The position numbers and the translations under genes are program-made. DNA of 64,000 nt from Sphingobacterium faecale (GTDB taxonomy: Bacteria > Bacteroidota > Bacteroidia > Sphingobacteriales > Sphingobacteriaceae): the NCBI RefSeq assembly GCF_016746095.1, contig NZ_JAERTY010000003.1, forward strand, positions 494,395 to 558,394. Direction: 5' to 3'. The notes under the pieces are model-generated. The model saw only the letters and a program-made list of their open reading frames with translations, ran no database searches and was not told the origin of the DNA. Of this stretch, positions 9,020 through 18,705 are shown in pieces. The number at the start of each line of letters is the position of its first letter. Position 1 is the first letter of the stretch.

Positions 9020-11602
9020 ATGAAGCAACTATATATACTAACAGCCGCGTTTTTATTGTTGACCTCCTTCTCTACATTTGCTCAAATAGCAAATCGTGGG
9101 CCTGTCAACCTTTCAGACCCAGATGAAATTTCTTATTTACAACCGAAAGACTATGTCATTGGTGGAGTTACAGTAAAAGGAGCTCAATACTTGGATACAG
9201 ATGTATTGATTACAATTTCCAAACTTGTGGTCGGTCAATATATCGAGGTACCAGGAGAAGCTACTGCTAGTGTTATTAAGGATCTTATGGCTCAAAATTT
9301 GTTTGAAGACGTACAGTTATGGGCTACGCGAATCGACGGTGAGACCATCTTCTTTGAAATTCGTGTACAAGAGAGACCTCGCTTGACACGTATTGATATC
9401 AAAGGATTAAGCAAATCTCAAACTGAAGAAATCAACAAACGTCTAAACTCAAGTTCAGGTCGTATTGTTAATGAAAATCTAATTCAATCAACGAGAGCTA
9501 CTATACAGCGTTTCTTAAGAGAGAAATCCTATCTTTATCCAGATATAAAAATAAACACGCTTAAAGATTCAGCTCAGGCAAACAACGAAATTTTAAATGT
9601 AAATGTTGAAAAGAACAAGAAAATAAAAGTTAATAAAGTTCTATTTACCGGTAATGAAACCTTTACAAATGCCGAATTAACAAAATACCTCAAGGGCGTA
9701 AAACCCAGAAAATGGTTCAGAATATTTGGTCCAGGAAAATTCAAGGATGACAAGTATAAAGAAGCAAAAGAAAAGCTCGTAGCGAAGCTTCAGGATAAAG
9801 GATACCGTGATGCACAGATCTTATCTGATAGTGTATATCGTTATGGACAAAAAGAAGTCCGAATCGACATGGAGGTTTACGAAGGACCAAAATATTACGT
9901 AGGTAACATTGACTGGACAGGTAATACCCGTTATAAAGACTCTATCTTAAATATTCTACTTGGAGTTCAAAAGGGAGATATCTATAGCGAAGAAAAACTT
10001 AATGCAAAGCTGATGGGGCCGACCCGTAATAGTGATGATATTAGTGCACTTTATCAAAATGATGGATACTTAACCTTTAACATCAATCCTGTAATCAAGA
10101 AAATATACAATGACACCATCGATCTTGAAATACAGATTAGTGAAGGAAAACAGTATACAATTAACAACGTTATCGTAAAAGGCAACGATGTCACCAATGA
10201 TCGTGTAGTGTTGCGTTCAATATATACTAAACCTGGACAAAAATACTCTAGAGAGTTGATCATGCGAAGTATACGTGAAATATCCCAACTAGGAATGTTT
10301 GACGAACAAAAGATCACACCGGATATCCCGTCTTCTACGATGAATCACGAAGATGGAACTACTGATATCATCTTCAATGTCGTAGAGAAACCCTCGGATC
10401 AGGTTGAATTATCCGGAGGTTATGGTGCTGGACAAATCATTGGTACATTAGGACTTACTTTTAACAACTTTTCGACAAGTAACTTTTTCAAAAAAGATGC
10501 ATGGAAGCCCCTACCACGTGGTGATGGCCAAAAACTAAGCGTACGTGGACAAACTTCGGGCAAACGCTATCAATCCTATAGTTTTTCATTTTCGGAACCT
10601 TGGCTAGGCGGTAAAAAACCTGTCTACTTCGGCTTAAGTGCATATACATCAAATTCGTCAGCCGGTGGCTTTAATTACTATACCGGCGAACAAATGGTAA
10701 AAGACTCGGAACTACAACGTATTTGGATGACAGGTGTGACTGCATCTCTCGGTAAACGCTTACAGTGGCCAGACAACTACTTCCAAATTAATAGTTCCTT
10801 ATCTTTCCAGCGGTACAAGCTTCAGAATTATGACTATTACTTTTTGTTTGCGAATGGAACGGCCTATAACTTAAACTTTACACAGGAGATCAGTAGAAAC
10901 TCCATAGATGCTCCTATATATCCGACTTCAGGTTCACATATCCGCTTTAGTGTTCAGTTGACGCCTCCTTATTCGTCTTGGAATAATATCAACTATAAAA
11001 CAGATCCAGAAGAAGTTCGTTTTAAATGGACCGAATACCACAAGTGGAAGTTCGATTCACAGTGGTATATGAAAGTAGCCGGTAAATTAGTTCTTAAAAC
11101 TCAAGCTCAATTCGGCTTTTTGGGGAACTACACCAACCGTACAGAAACTTCTACATTTGAGCGCTTCAAACTGGGAGGTGATGGCATGCAAGGATTTGAC
11201 TTCTTGCAAGGTTCTGAAATCATTGCAATGCGTGGTTATGCTAATGGTACAATCATACCGGCATCTACAGGAAACAATATGCAACGTGTAGCAGTCAGTT
11301 CAGGTAGCCCGATATATGCAAAGTACCAGGTTGAATTACGTCATCCGATCATGTTGAATGATCAGGCTACTGTTTTTGCTTTGGCTTTTGCAGAAGCGGG
11401 TAACACTTGGAATAAATTTTCGGAAGTAAACCCATTTAAAGTCCGTCGTTCTGCGGGAGTGGGAGCTCGTATTTTCCTTCCGATCTTTGGTATGCTTGGT
11501 ATTGATTATGGTCATGCCTTTGATCCGATCCCTGGAATGCGTTCTAGCGAATGGAAACAAAGTTTCACATTTAGTATCATGCAAAACATGGGAGGTTTTT
11601 AG
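9020..11602 (+). CDS. bamA: Outer-membrane protein assembly factor BamA
   Basis: The 860-residue protein has a signal peptide (to about residue 22, ...STFAQ), then five POTRA-like repeats (for example GVTVKGAQYLDTDVL, ITRIDIKGLSKSQ, VNKVLFTGNETFTNAEL, YYVGNIDWTGNTRY, NVIVKGNDVTNDRVV) and a C-terminal Omp85 barrel with AFDPIPGMRSSEWKQSFTFSI and a terminal aromatic-rich strand. The barrel carries a loop-6-like RGY motif (MRGYANG). BamA inserts beta-barrel proteins into the outer membrane. The two following OmpH/Skp genes supply the matching periplasmic chaperones. Confidence 0.95.
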   Translation: MKQLYILTAAFLLLTSFSTFAQIANRGPVNLSDPDEISYLQPKDYVIGGVTVKGAQYLDTDVLITISKLVVGQYIEVPGEATASVIKDLMAQNLFEDVQLWATRIDGETIFFEIRVQERPRLTRIDIKGLSKSQTEEINKRLNSSSGRIVNENLIQSTRATIQRFLREKSYLYPDIKINTLKDSAQANNEILNVNVEKNKKIKVNKVLFTGNETFTNAELTKYLKGVKPRKWFRIFGPGKFKDDKYKEAKEKLVAKLQDKGYRDAQILSDSVYRYGQKEVRIDMEVYEGPKYYVGNIDWTGNTRYKDSILNILLGVQKGDIYSEEKLNAKLMGPTRNSDDISALYQNDGYLTFNINPVIKKIYNDTIDLEIQISEGKQYTINNVIVKGNDVTNDRVVLRSIYTKPGQKYSRELIMRSIREISQLGMFDEQKITPDIPSSTMNHEDGTTDIIFNVVEKPSDQVELSGGYGAGQIIGTLGLTFNNFSTSNFFKKDAWKPLPRGDGQKLSVRGQTSGKRYQSYSFSFSEPWLGGKKPVYFGLSAYTSNSSAGGFNYYTGEQMVKDSELQRIWMTGVTASLGKRLQWPDNYFQINSSLSFQRYKLQNYDYYFLFANGTAYNLNFTQEISRNSIDAPIYPTSGSHIRFSVQLTPPYSSWNNINYKTDPEEVRFKWTEYHKWKFDSQWYMKVAGKLVLKTQAQFGFLGNYTNRTETSTFERFKLGGDGMQGFDFLQGSEIIAMRGYANGTIIPASTGNNMQRVAVSSGSPIYAKYQVELRHPIMLNDQATVFALAFAEAGNTWNKFSEVNPFKVRRSAGVGARIFLPIFGMLGIDYGHAFDPIPGMRSSEWKQSFTFSIMQNMGGF

Positions 11603-11686
11603 TGTTTAAACTTTTTAGTATAATTGTTGTCATAGAATTATAGCTTAGGAATGAAAATTGTTATTAAATAGAAAAATAATACAGAG

Positions 11687-12229
11687 ATGAAAAAGATATT
11701 CGCAATTTTAGCTTTTATAACTTGTAGCATCAGCGCTTCTTTTGCACAACGCGTTGCTTATGTAGATTCGGAATATATATTAAAACATATCCCAGAATAT
11801 GTATCGGCTCAAAAACGCCTCGATGACCTATCTGTACAATGGCAGGGTGAAGTCGACAAACAATACGGCGAAATTGAGCGTCTGTACAAAGCCTATCAAA
11901 ATGATCAAGTGCTTTTGAACGATGATATGCGTAAGAGACGAGAAGATGAAATCGTTAATAAAGAAAAACAAGTAAAGGATTTCCAAAAGCAAAAATTCGG
12001 CTATGAAGGAGAGCTTTTTCAAACGCGTATACGTCTCGTAAAACCTATCCAAGAACGTGTTGCAAAAGCAATTCAAGATATTGCGACTACTCAAGGACTA
12101 GATCTAGTACTAGACAAAGGCAGTGAGGTTACTTTCCTATTTGCAAGCCCTCGGTTAGATAAAAGCAATGATATAATCACAAAATTAGGTTTCAAACCAG
12201 ATCCCTCATTAGCCGAAAAGACACCATAA
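11687..12229 (+). CDS. OmpH/Skp-family periplasmic chaperone (first copy)
   Basis: The 180-residue protein has a cleavable signal peptide (...SISASFAQ), then RVAYVDSEYILKHIPEY, the OmpH/Skp entry strand, and a long charged coiled-coil (about residues 45-125) forming the Skp tentacles. It ends with LDLVLDKGSEVTFLFASPRLDKSNDII, the small beta body. It likely holds unfolded outer-membrane proteins for BamA, encoded 84 bp upstream. It is one of a tandem pair that is divergent in sequence, so specialisation is possible. Confidence 0.9.
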   Translation: MKKIFAILAFITCSISASFAQRVAYVDSEYILKHIPEYVSAQKRLDDLSVQWQGEVDKQYGEIERLYKAYQNDQVLLNDDMRKRREDEIVNKEKQVKDFQKQKFGYEGELFQTRIRLVKPIQERVAKAIQDIATTQGLDLVLDKGSEVTFLFASPRLDKSNDIITKLGFKPDPSLAEKTP

Positions 12230-12298
12230 CACATAGAAACTAATTTATTAACAATAAAGAATTATTTAAAAATTACACTTGTAATTGTAGAGTTTAAC

Positions 12299-12841
12299 AT
12301 GAAAAGAATGAAAAATTTAGTAAAAGGAGCAGTTTTAGCAGTAGGATTATTTGCAGGATTACAAATAGCAAGTGCTCAACAGAAAATCGGACATTTAAAT
12401 GCTGATGAAGTATTTCAAGCGACGGCCGAATTCAAAGCAGCGCAGGAGCAGTTAAAAACATTAGGGGAAACCAAACAAAAAGAATTAGACGGGATGATTG
12501 CTGAGCTCCAAAAGAAACAAAAGGAAGCTGATGAACTCATGAATAATCAGAGCCCAGCCAACAAAGCTGAAACAGAAACTAAATTACAAGCTCTGGGACA
12601 GGAATTTCAACAATTGCAGACACGCGTTCAAGAAGTTCAAAAAGTGGCTCAAGATGATGTCCGTAAAAAAGAGCAAGAGCTGATGACTCCTATCCAATCA
12701 AAATTGATGACTGCAATCAATTCCGTAGCCAAAGAAAAAGGATATGCTTATATATTTGATATCGGTTCAGGAGCAGCTGTATACTATGACGGTGGTGAAG
12801 ATGTGACTGCTGACGTAAAAGCGAAATTAGGCATCAAATAG
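12299..12841 (+). CDS. OmpH/Skp-family periplasmic chaperone (second copy)
   Basis: This is the second 180-residue Skp-like protein. Its signal peptide ends at ...GLQIASAQ, followed by KIGHLNADEVFQAT, a Gln/Lys/Glu-rich coiled coil (residues about 45-130), and GYAYIFDIGSGAAVYYDGGEDVTADV at the C-terminus. It lies 69 bp after the first copy and ends at a strong terminator (12865-12894), which closes the bamA-ompH-ompH unit. Confidence 0.9.
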   Translation: MKRMKNLVKGAVLAVGLFAGLQIASAQQKIGHLNADEVFQATAEFKAAQEQLKTLGETKQKELDGMIAELQKKQKEADELMNNQSPANKAETETKLQALGQEFQQLQTRVQEVQKVAQDDVRKKEQELMTPIQSKLMTAINSVAKEKGYAYIFDIGSGAAVYYDGGEDVTADVKAKLGIK

Positions 12842-12864
12842 GCTTTAACTGTTATCTATATCTA

Positions 12865-12894
12865 AAAGGTGGTTTTAACAAACCACCTTTTTTT
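12865..12894 (+). terminator. Rho-independent terminator after the ompH pair
   Basis: AAAGGTGGTTT, a TAAC-type loop and AAACCACCTTT are followed by a T run. The hairpin sits 24 bp after the second ompH stop codon. Confidence 0.85.
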
Positions 12895-12986
12895 ATACAT
12901 GGCTGACTGCTCTTGATTTAATATTCCCGGTTAAAATTTTATTCAGAATAATTTAAAATGTTTCAAAAAAGAGGTACATTAGTATT

Positions 12987-12998
12987 GGTTACGTACAC
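12987..12998. promoter_or_regulatory. Candidate LacI-type operator upstream of the GMC oxidoreductase
   Basis: GGTTACGTACAC, 11 bp upstream of the GMC start codon, matches 11 of 12 bases of the reverse complement of 21101-21112, which lies upstream of the Gfo/Idh operon. It contains the CG-centred core TACGTA typical of LacI-family operators. Confidence 0.45.
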
Positions 12999-13009
12999 GG
13001 AACTAAATT

Positions 13010-14704
13010 ATGAAAGAAACATTTGATGTAATAGTTGTTGGATCTGGTATCTCAGGAAGTTGGGCGGCTAAGGAGTTTTGTGAAAAAGGGCTGAAAGTAC
13101 TATTGCTTGAACGAGGGAGACAGGTGGAACATATTAAGGATTATCCTACCGCAATGCTCGATCCATGGGAATTCCCCCGAGCCAACAGCATCAGCTCCAA
13201 AAAAAAGAAAACCAACCCGTTAATAAGTAAACACTATGCTTACAGCGAAGCAACCTCCCATTTCTACATTGAAGATCAAGAGCAGGAATATATCCAAGAG
13301 AAACCCTTTGACTGGATAAGAGGATATCAGGTAGGTGGTAAATCGTTACTTTGGGCCAGACAGACACAACGATGGAGCCACTTCGAGTTTAATAACCCAA
13401 GACAGTTCAATACTAAGGCCAATTGGCCTATAACTTATGAAGATCTTGCACCTTGGTATGGCCATGTAGAAAGATTCATCGGTATATCCGGTAATAAAGA
13501 CGGCATTGAAAACCTCCCAGATTCTGAGGTTGTGGGGTCTTTCGAAATGAATGCTGTAGAAAGCCATATATCAATGGCAATACGCAACAACTTCCCAAAC
13601 AGGTTCCCGATAATTGGAAGAACAGCAAATCTAGCACAAATTACAGAAACGCAGAAACAACAAGGGAGAGGTCAATGTATGGCTAGATCGCTCTGCGAGA
13701 GAGGATGCCCCTTCGGAGGTTATTTTAGCGCGAATTCTTCTACTCTTCCTTTTGCCAAAAAAACAGGCAACCTAACGTTAAAGACAGACAGTATCGTCGA
13801 AAAAATCGTTTACGATGAGGAGCTAAAAAGGGCTACAGGTGTACAGGTGATAGATGCACATACCAAGCAGAAAAAGCAATACAATGCTAAAATCATCTTC
13901 TTAAATGCGTCTACTTTAAACTCTAACTTGATATTGCAGAACTCTATCTCAGACTCCTTCCCTAATGGACTCGGAAATAGTAGCGGGATATTAGGACACT
14001 ATATTGTATTTCATAATTACAGAGGAAAAATACAAGCCAAAATAGCTGGTTTTGAAGATAAATATTACTATGGTAAGCGTCCCACGCAGGTATTTATTCC
14101 TGCTTTCGAAAACATTAGGTCCAAACATCCAAATTTTGAAGGCTCATACCTGATCGCATTCAGTGCTAACCGCGATGATTGGAAACGTCCGAGTTCTTTA
14201 CAGGTAGGACCTATCTTCAAAGACAGCTTAACAGAACCTGGAGGATGGAGAATCGGTATGATGATGCAAGGTGAAGTCGTGCCTATTTTTGATAACCATG
14301 TACGCCTTAGTAGGGAAAAGGATAAATATGGATTGCCAAAACTAATAACTTCCGTAGGCTATACTCAAAATGATATCGCTATGATGGAGGACTTTTTTAA
14401 GTCTGGGCAGGAAATGCTTGAGAAATCCGGTTGCACAGATATTAAAATAATAGATCAACATCTGGAATTGGGTCGACAGCCGGGTTTAGAAGTGCATGAA
14501 ATGGGCGGAGCGCGCATGGGCGATGATCCAGCTTCATCTGTCCTCAACAAATACAATCAATTACATGATTGTTTAAATGTATTTGTAACTGACGGTGCAT
14601 GTATGACAAGTGGCGGAAATCAAAACCCTTCCCTAACCTTTATGGCATTATCAGCTAGAGCAGCAAATTATGCAACCGAACAGTTCAAAGAGGGAAAGTT
14701 ATAA
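13010..14704 (+). CDS. GMC-family FAD-dependent oxidoreductase
   Basis: The 564-residue flavoprotein has the Rossmann FAD motif VIVVGSGISGSWAA near the N-terminus and E/LLLERGRQ. The mid-domain contains GGKSLLWARQTQRW, and a Cys cluster CMARSLCERGCPFGG lies near residues 223-237. The C-terminal GMC block has the active-site His/Asn pair (HEMGGARMGDD, NQNPSLTF). Such enzymes oxidise sugar or polyol hydroxyls. In Bacteroidota they often act with Gfo/Idh proteins on glycosides via 3-keto sugars, which is plausible here given the neighbours. There is no signal peptide, and no gluconate-dehydrogenase subunit 3 gene is seen beside it. Confidence 0.85.
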   Translation: MKETFDVIVVGSGISGSWAAKEFCEKGLKVLLLERGRQVEHIKDYPTAMLDPWEFPRANSISSKKKKTNPLISKHYAYSEATSHFYIEDQEQEYIQEKPFDWIRGYQVGGKSLLWARQTQRWSHFEFNNPRQFNTKANWPITYEDLAPWYGHVERFIGISGNKDGIENLPDSEVVGSFEMNAVESHISMAIRNNFPNRFPIIGRTANLAQITETQKQQGRGQCMARSLCERGCPFGGYFSANSSTLPFAKKTGNLTLKTDSIVEKIVYDEELKRATGVQVIDAHTKQKKQYNAKIIFLNASTLNSNLILQNSISDSFPNGLGNSSGILGHYIVFHNYRGKIQAKIAGFEDKYYYGKRPTQVFIPAFENIRSKHPNFEGSYLIAFSANRDDWKRPSSLQVGPIFKDSLTEPGGWRIGMMMQGEVVPIFDNHVRLSREKDKYGLPKLITSVGYTQNDIAMMEDFFKSGQEMLEKSGCTDIKIIDQHLELGRQPGLEVHEMGGARMGDDPASSVLNKYNQLHDCLNVFVTDGACMTSGGNQNPSLTFMALSARAANYATEQFKEGKL

Positions 14705-14891
14705 TCATCCAAAGCCGTCTTTCTAAGAGCTTCCATTTTCTACACTGTAAGGTAATATCCAACAGTTCAAATTTATATGCTCTAAGATTAGCAGAATCAA
14801 ATATAGATGAGGATATTTTAGGCAGATTATATAACAGCAAAGTCTACCTCTCTAAAGCAATAGAAGCTACACCATTAAAGAAACGGTGATT

Positions 14892-16025
14892 TTATTTCAG
14901 ATGATATTCAAAAAATGTATATATCACTTCGGTAGCGTCTTCAGTTAACGAGTGTGTAGTTCTATTTGTCATGGCCACTCTTTCCTTTTGACCCAAAAGC
15001 TTGTTGACTTCGACACTATGATTCAACGCTCTCCACTGTGTTACTGGATCTTCAGCTCCCCCAGATACTAGAAAAGGCCTAGGTGCCATCAAAGCATGTA
15101 GTTCATGTAGATTTCTATTTTCCTTCCTTAACTGATTGTACACACCATAGGCCGGATTCTGATCGGTAATCATCCCTCTCTTACGCCAAGGTTTACGATG
15201 AAAACCAAGATACCAAGGTTCCCAATAGTTTATTGATTCTCTATTCTCCTGCATAGCAATTCCCGGATCTGACCATGCAGCAGCGGCAAAATTATCTGTA
15301 AGACAAGAAGCAAACATAGCCCACTTTCCTCCAAAAGAATGGCCAACAATACCGATTCGCTTTTTATCTACATTCTTACAGTTAGCGAGAACGTAATAGG
15401 CATTATTCCCAGCATAAGCAAGCATAGAAAGTGGCTGAACAGATACTGAATCAATAGAAGGATAATACAGTGAAAATTCATTGCGTTCAGAAGCAGCCTG
15501 CGTACCAATAGCCAAAGTTACAAAACCTCTATTTGCCAATTGTTTTGCAAAATCTCGCCAAGGTCGCCAAGGTCTATTTGGGCTACCAATTCCTATTGAG
15601 CTTTCAGCATCATAGAATACGCTGACAACTGCAGGCATTTTACCACTAGCAATTTTAGGCACCAATAGATAGCCCTTTGTCCATTCCGTAGGTGTCCATT
15701 TAAAACGCACACCATATTGTGTATACGTTTCTTCATATAGTGTATCAATATATTCAAAACGCTGTTCTTTATAAAGTTGTGGCCATATTCCCAGATAACC
15801 TTCCCAATCTCGCTTTATTTCCTCTTTACGTTTTGTCCATTCCTTTGCGGATTTCACTTTCTTACCGTTTTTGAACAAAAGCGGAGAACGAAACTCTCCA
15901 AAATCATTACGTAAAGAATCTGGGGGAGAAAAATAAGGTGCTAGCTTTTCGTGTAGAAGACTTGTTTGTCCAAATAAAACCTGGCCAAATAAAAATGAGA
16001 AAATGAAAATGCTAATCTTCTTCAT
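14892..16025 (-). CDS. Secreted alpha/beta-hydrolase, acetyl-xylan-esterase-like
   Basis: The 377-residue protein has a signal peptide (MKKISIFIFSFLFGQVLFGQ) and an alpha/beta-hydrolase core. The nucleophile elbow is GIVGHSFGGKWA, the acid region is PRPFLVSGGAEDPVTQW, and the probable catalytic His is in TTHSLTEDA. It resembles the dienelactone-hydrolase/acetyl-xylan esterase group that deacylates glycans in the periplasm. Its first 14 bases overlap the end of the preceding Gfo/Idh gene, so it is translationally linked to that operon and is its last gene. The substrate is unknown. Confidence 0.75.
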   Translation of the reverse strand: MKKISIFIFSFLFGQVLFGQTSLLHEKLAPYFSPPDSLRNDFGEFRSPLLFKNGKKVKSAKEWTKRKEEIKRDWEGYLGIWPQLYKEQRFEYIDTLYEETYTQYGVRFKWTPTEWTKGYLLVPKIASGKMPAVVSVFYDAESSIGIGSPNRPWRPWRDFAKQLANRGFVTLAIGTQAASERNEFSLYYPSIDSVSVQPLSMLAYAGNNAYYVLANCKNVDKKRIGIVGHSFGGKWAMFASCLTDNFAAAAWSDPGIAMQENRESINYWEPWYLGFHRKPWRKRGMITDQNPAYGVYNQLRKENRNLHELHALMAPRPFLVSGGAEDPVTQWRALNHSVEVNKLLGQKERVAMTNRTTHSLTEDATEVIYTFFEYHLK

Positions 16026-17385
16026 AGCCGATAGTTTTTGCCTTCGCCAATGCTTGGGTCGTTAAATAATATTTAGCCAACATAAAAGATTTTTCCCAGT
16101 CAGGTAATGCATTTGCTCTACGATAGAGCACAAACTGATTCAAAACCTTAGCAAAATGATCTTCATGACTTAAATATAAACTTTTAGGTACTGATATCTT
16201 ATAAGCATCTTGTTCCTGCATAATATCCAAACCAGGCAAGTCTTTCAATTCTCCAAGTGCTTGTCTCAGCTCTCCCTCAAAGTTTCTATTCACTTCTTTC
16301 GGTATTACGAATACAGACATTACCCCGGTGCTATCAGGCTTTATTTCTAATCGAAACTTTTTTGCATTAAACTCTGCTGAGAATTGATCACCTCTTTTGT
16401 CCAATGATTCCACATTCCATTGAACTGCAACAGAAACAGGAACCCCTTTAAAATTAAAACACAATTTCCCGTTGCTATATACAGCGAGATCTCCTTCATT
16501 TGTTTCCGACGACTTTAACATACTTGGGTATTGTTTTAGTCCAGTAGATTTTTCAAAGTCACGTTTAGTAACCCGAGTATACCACCTGAAAGAGCTATCC
16601 AACTTTATATCTTTTTTTAAATCAACTGTTTGTTCTGACGAAAGCATCCAGTACACTAAATCAATATAATGAGTAGTAACATCAACCAAACCTTCTCCCT
16701 GCTGTAACGTATTATAAAACATAGCAGGCCGTATCAAAGGCTTCCCCGAAACATCCTTTATAAAATGATGTGTACTATTAAATTTAATAGCATGTCCACT
16801 CTCATCTTTATTAATACCTCCCGAAAATTGAGTATCATTCAATAACGACTTGACGATAAGATTCTTTACATCATAACGTTCAGTCATAATATCGAATATT
16901 AGTGGTGTAGTTGAAGATGAGGTCAAAAGCCTTTCAAGTTTATCATATCCCTTGGTATTAATAACCAACGGTTTATCGGCAAAAACATCCTTACCTTTCT
17001 CTAGGGATTGTGATATAAACTCAATTTTCCGCTGATTGTCGCCCGCCAATACAACTACGTTCCCAATGTTAAACGCCTTATTTAGAAAATCATGCCCATA
17101 ATAAGCTATGACTTTCCAATCTGTAGGGTTCTCTCTTCGTGAATTATATTGTTGTATGAAATCCCGATAGGCTTCTGCAGAGTTCTCCGTATCTGCAAAA
17201 AGATGTACCTTCGGTTCTATCTCCGCGTTTTTATATTTCTGAACAAGCGCAGCATGGAAATGTTCAGGTTGTATCAGCACCAGTTTAATCAAATCTTCAT
17301 CACTTTTAGAGGACTGGCTTTGACCACATCCCATTCCCAATAGACATAAAGCAGTCCATAAATAAGCTTTTTTATATAATTTCAT
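16012..17385 (-). CDS. Lipoprotein Gfo/Idh/MocA oxidoreductase with 'putative oxidoreductase C-terminal' domain
   Basis: From the ATG at 17385 the protein has 457 residues and a lipoprotein signal (LCLLGMGC). The track-length alternative at 17421 would add 12 non-family residues and overlap the upstream gene, and with 17385 only 1 bp separates the two genes. The N-terminal half is a degenerate Rossmann fold (LVLIQPEHFHAALVQ, VVVLAGDNQRKIEFI, VFADKPLVINTKGY with the DKP motif). The C-terminal half includes GLVDVTTHYIDLVYWML, the sugar-binding region. It is probably exported and acts on a glycan-derived sugar along with the neighbouring genes. Confidence 0.75.
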   Translation of the reverse strand: MKLYKKAYLWTALCLLGMGCGQSQSSKSDEDLIKLVLIQPEHFHAALVQKYKNAEIEPKVHLFADTENSAEAYRDFIQQYNSRRENPTDWKVIAYYGHDFLNKAFNIGNVVVLAGDNQRKIEFISQSLEKGKDVFADKPLVINTKGYDKLERLLTSSSTTPLIFDIMTERYDVKNLIVKSLLNDTQFSGGINKDESGHAIKFNSTHHFIKDVSGKPLIRPAMFYNTLQQGEGLVDVTTHYIDLVYWMLSSEQTVDLKKDIKLDSSFRWYTRVTKRDFEKSTGLKQYPSMLKSSETNEGDLAVYSNGKLCFNFKGVPVSVAVQWNVESLDKRGDQFSAEFNAKKFRLEIKPDSTGVMSVFVIPKEVNRNFEGELRQALGELKDLPGLDIMQEQDAYKISVPKSLYLSHEDHFAKVLNQFVLYRRANALPDWEKSFMLAKYYLTTQALAKAKTIGYEED

Positions 17386-17386
17386 T

Positions 17387-18700
17387 CTACCATTTACGAA
17401 TTTTATGGCCATGGACCGCATAAAAAATCAGATACAAATAACAGGGTACCAGAACCCAATAAGCTGTTCGTAGATCAAATACATCAGCATAATGACCATA
17501 TATCATAGGCATAATGGCGTTACCACATAGCCCCATAATCAGCAACGCTCCTCCTTGTTTTGTAAACCTTCCAAGATCACTCAATGCTAATGGCCATATG
17601 CCTGCCCACACGAGTGAATTGGCAAACCCCAACAAAACGATAAACCAAATGGAAACATCAGCTTTATGCCCTAATAATGTGATGTCTCCATGGAGATAAA
17701 TTATTCCAAAAGAGAGGAGCAATCCCAAAATGGTACAGACCTTAAAAGCTGTAACTTGGCTCATCACTTTAGGTATTAAGACAATCCCGCAGAGATATCC
17801 CACTATAGTGAGAAAAAGGGTGTAAGAAGGGAAAACCTTAGCCTCCAAAAGGTCAATATCCATTGATCCCGCATATCCTATTATAGTATCTATTGAAATA
17901 ATCTGTGTCCCCACGTGCAAAAAAATAGCTATAGCACCTAGAATTAAATGAGGAAACTGGAAGATACTATTTTTAGATGAGTTGCTGGCTGCCACATCCG
18001 CATCCTCATACTCGGTATCAATCTCTGGTAACGGAGAAAAACGAACTAACAATCCCAATCCTACGAGAATAAAACCTAGAACTGCATATGGTGCAATCAC
18101 GCGCCGGATAAAGACATCAAGTTCTTGGGACCGTTGCACAATATCCATAGTTTCAAGGTTCTTGAATAAATCTGAATCTGTAGCCCGCAATACAACGGTA
18201 GCAAAGATTAATGGTGCCAATATCCCTGCGGCCTTATTACATATACCCATGATGGAAATACGCTGTGCTGCACGTTCTTTAGGACCCAATATGGTCACAT
18301 AAGGGTTGGCAGCAGTCTGCAAAATCGCTAAACCCGCACCCAATGAAAACAGACCTATTAAAAACACCTCATACGTCCGCGTCAATGCTGCAGGAATAAA
18401 AATAAATGCGCCAAACGCCATAATAAAAAAACCAATCATAATACCGTTTTTAAACCCTTTATGTTTAAGCAGGTAAGAAGATGGCATGGAAATAATCAGG
18501 TAGGAAATGTAGAATGCAAACGTGACTAGATACGATTGAAAATTAGTCAATTCACAAGCTATTTTAAAGTAAGGTATCAATATAGCATTAACCCAGCTAA
18601 CAAAACCAAACATAAAAAACAACACCCCTATAATCCCTATTGATACAATAGTCTCCCTTTGCGTCAGACTAGCTGCGGTTTTAACTTTATTAACTCCCAT
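17387..18700 (-). CDS. Sugar MFS transporter, FucP/GluP family
   Basis: The 437-residue protein has about 12 hydrophobic segments. FucP-like features are FFMFGFVSWVNAILIPYFK in TM1, SYLIISMPSSYLLKHKGFKNG, LGAGLAILQTAANPYVTILGP and CNKAAGILAPLIF. These proton symporters import fucose, glucose, galactose or related hexoses across the inner membrane. It is embedded in the LacI-regulated catabolic operon between two Gfo/Idh genes (5-bp and 1-bp gaps), so it likely imports the monosaccharide these enzymes handle. Confidence 0.88.
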   Translation of the reverse strand: MGVNKVKTAASLTQRETIVSIGIIGVLFFMFGFVSWVNAILIPYFKIACELTNFQSYLVTFAFYISYLIISMPSSYLLKHKGFKNGIMIGFFIMAFGAFIFIPAALTRTYEVFLIGLFSLGAGLAILQTAANPYVTILGPKERAAQRISIMGICNKAAGILAPLIFATVVLRATDSDLFKNLETMDIVQRSQELDVFIRRVIAPYAVLGFILVGLGLLVRFSPLPEIDTEYEDADVAASNSSKNSIFQFPHLILGAIAIFLHVGTQIISIDTIIGYAGSMDIDLLEAKVFPSYTLFLTIVGYLCGIVLIPKVMSQVTAFKVCTILGLLLSFGIIYLHGDITLLGHKADVSIWFIVLLGFANSLVWAGIWPLALSDLGRFTKQGGALLIMGLCGNAIMPMIYGHYADVFDLRTAYWVLVPCYLYLIFYAVHGHKIRKW

Positions 18701-18705
18701 ACGAT

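Noticed and set aside
14705..14881. An open frame without start ending just before the esterase gene (...ATPLKKR)
   Set aside because: No start codon, no recognisable family, and about 60 open codons can occur by chance in this base composition; possibly a remnant but unsupported.
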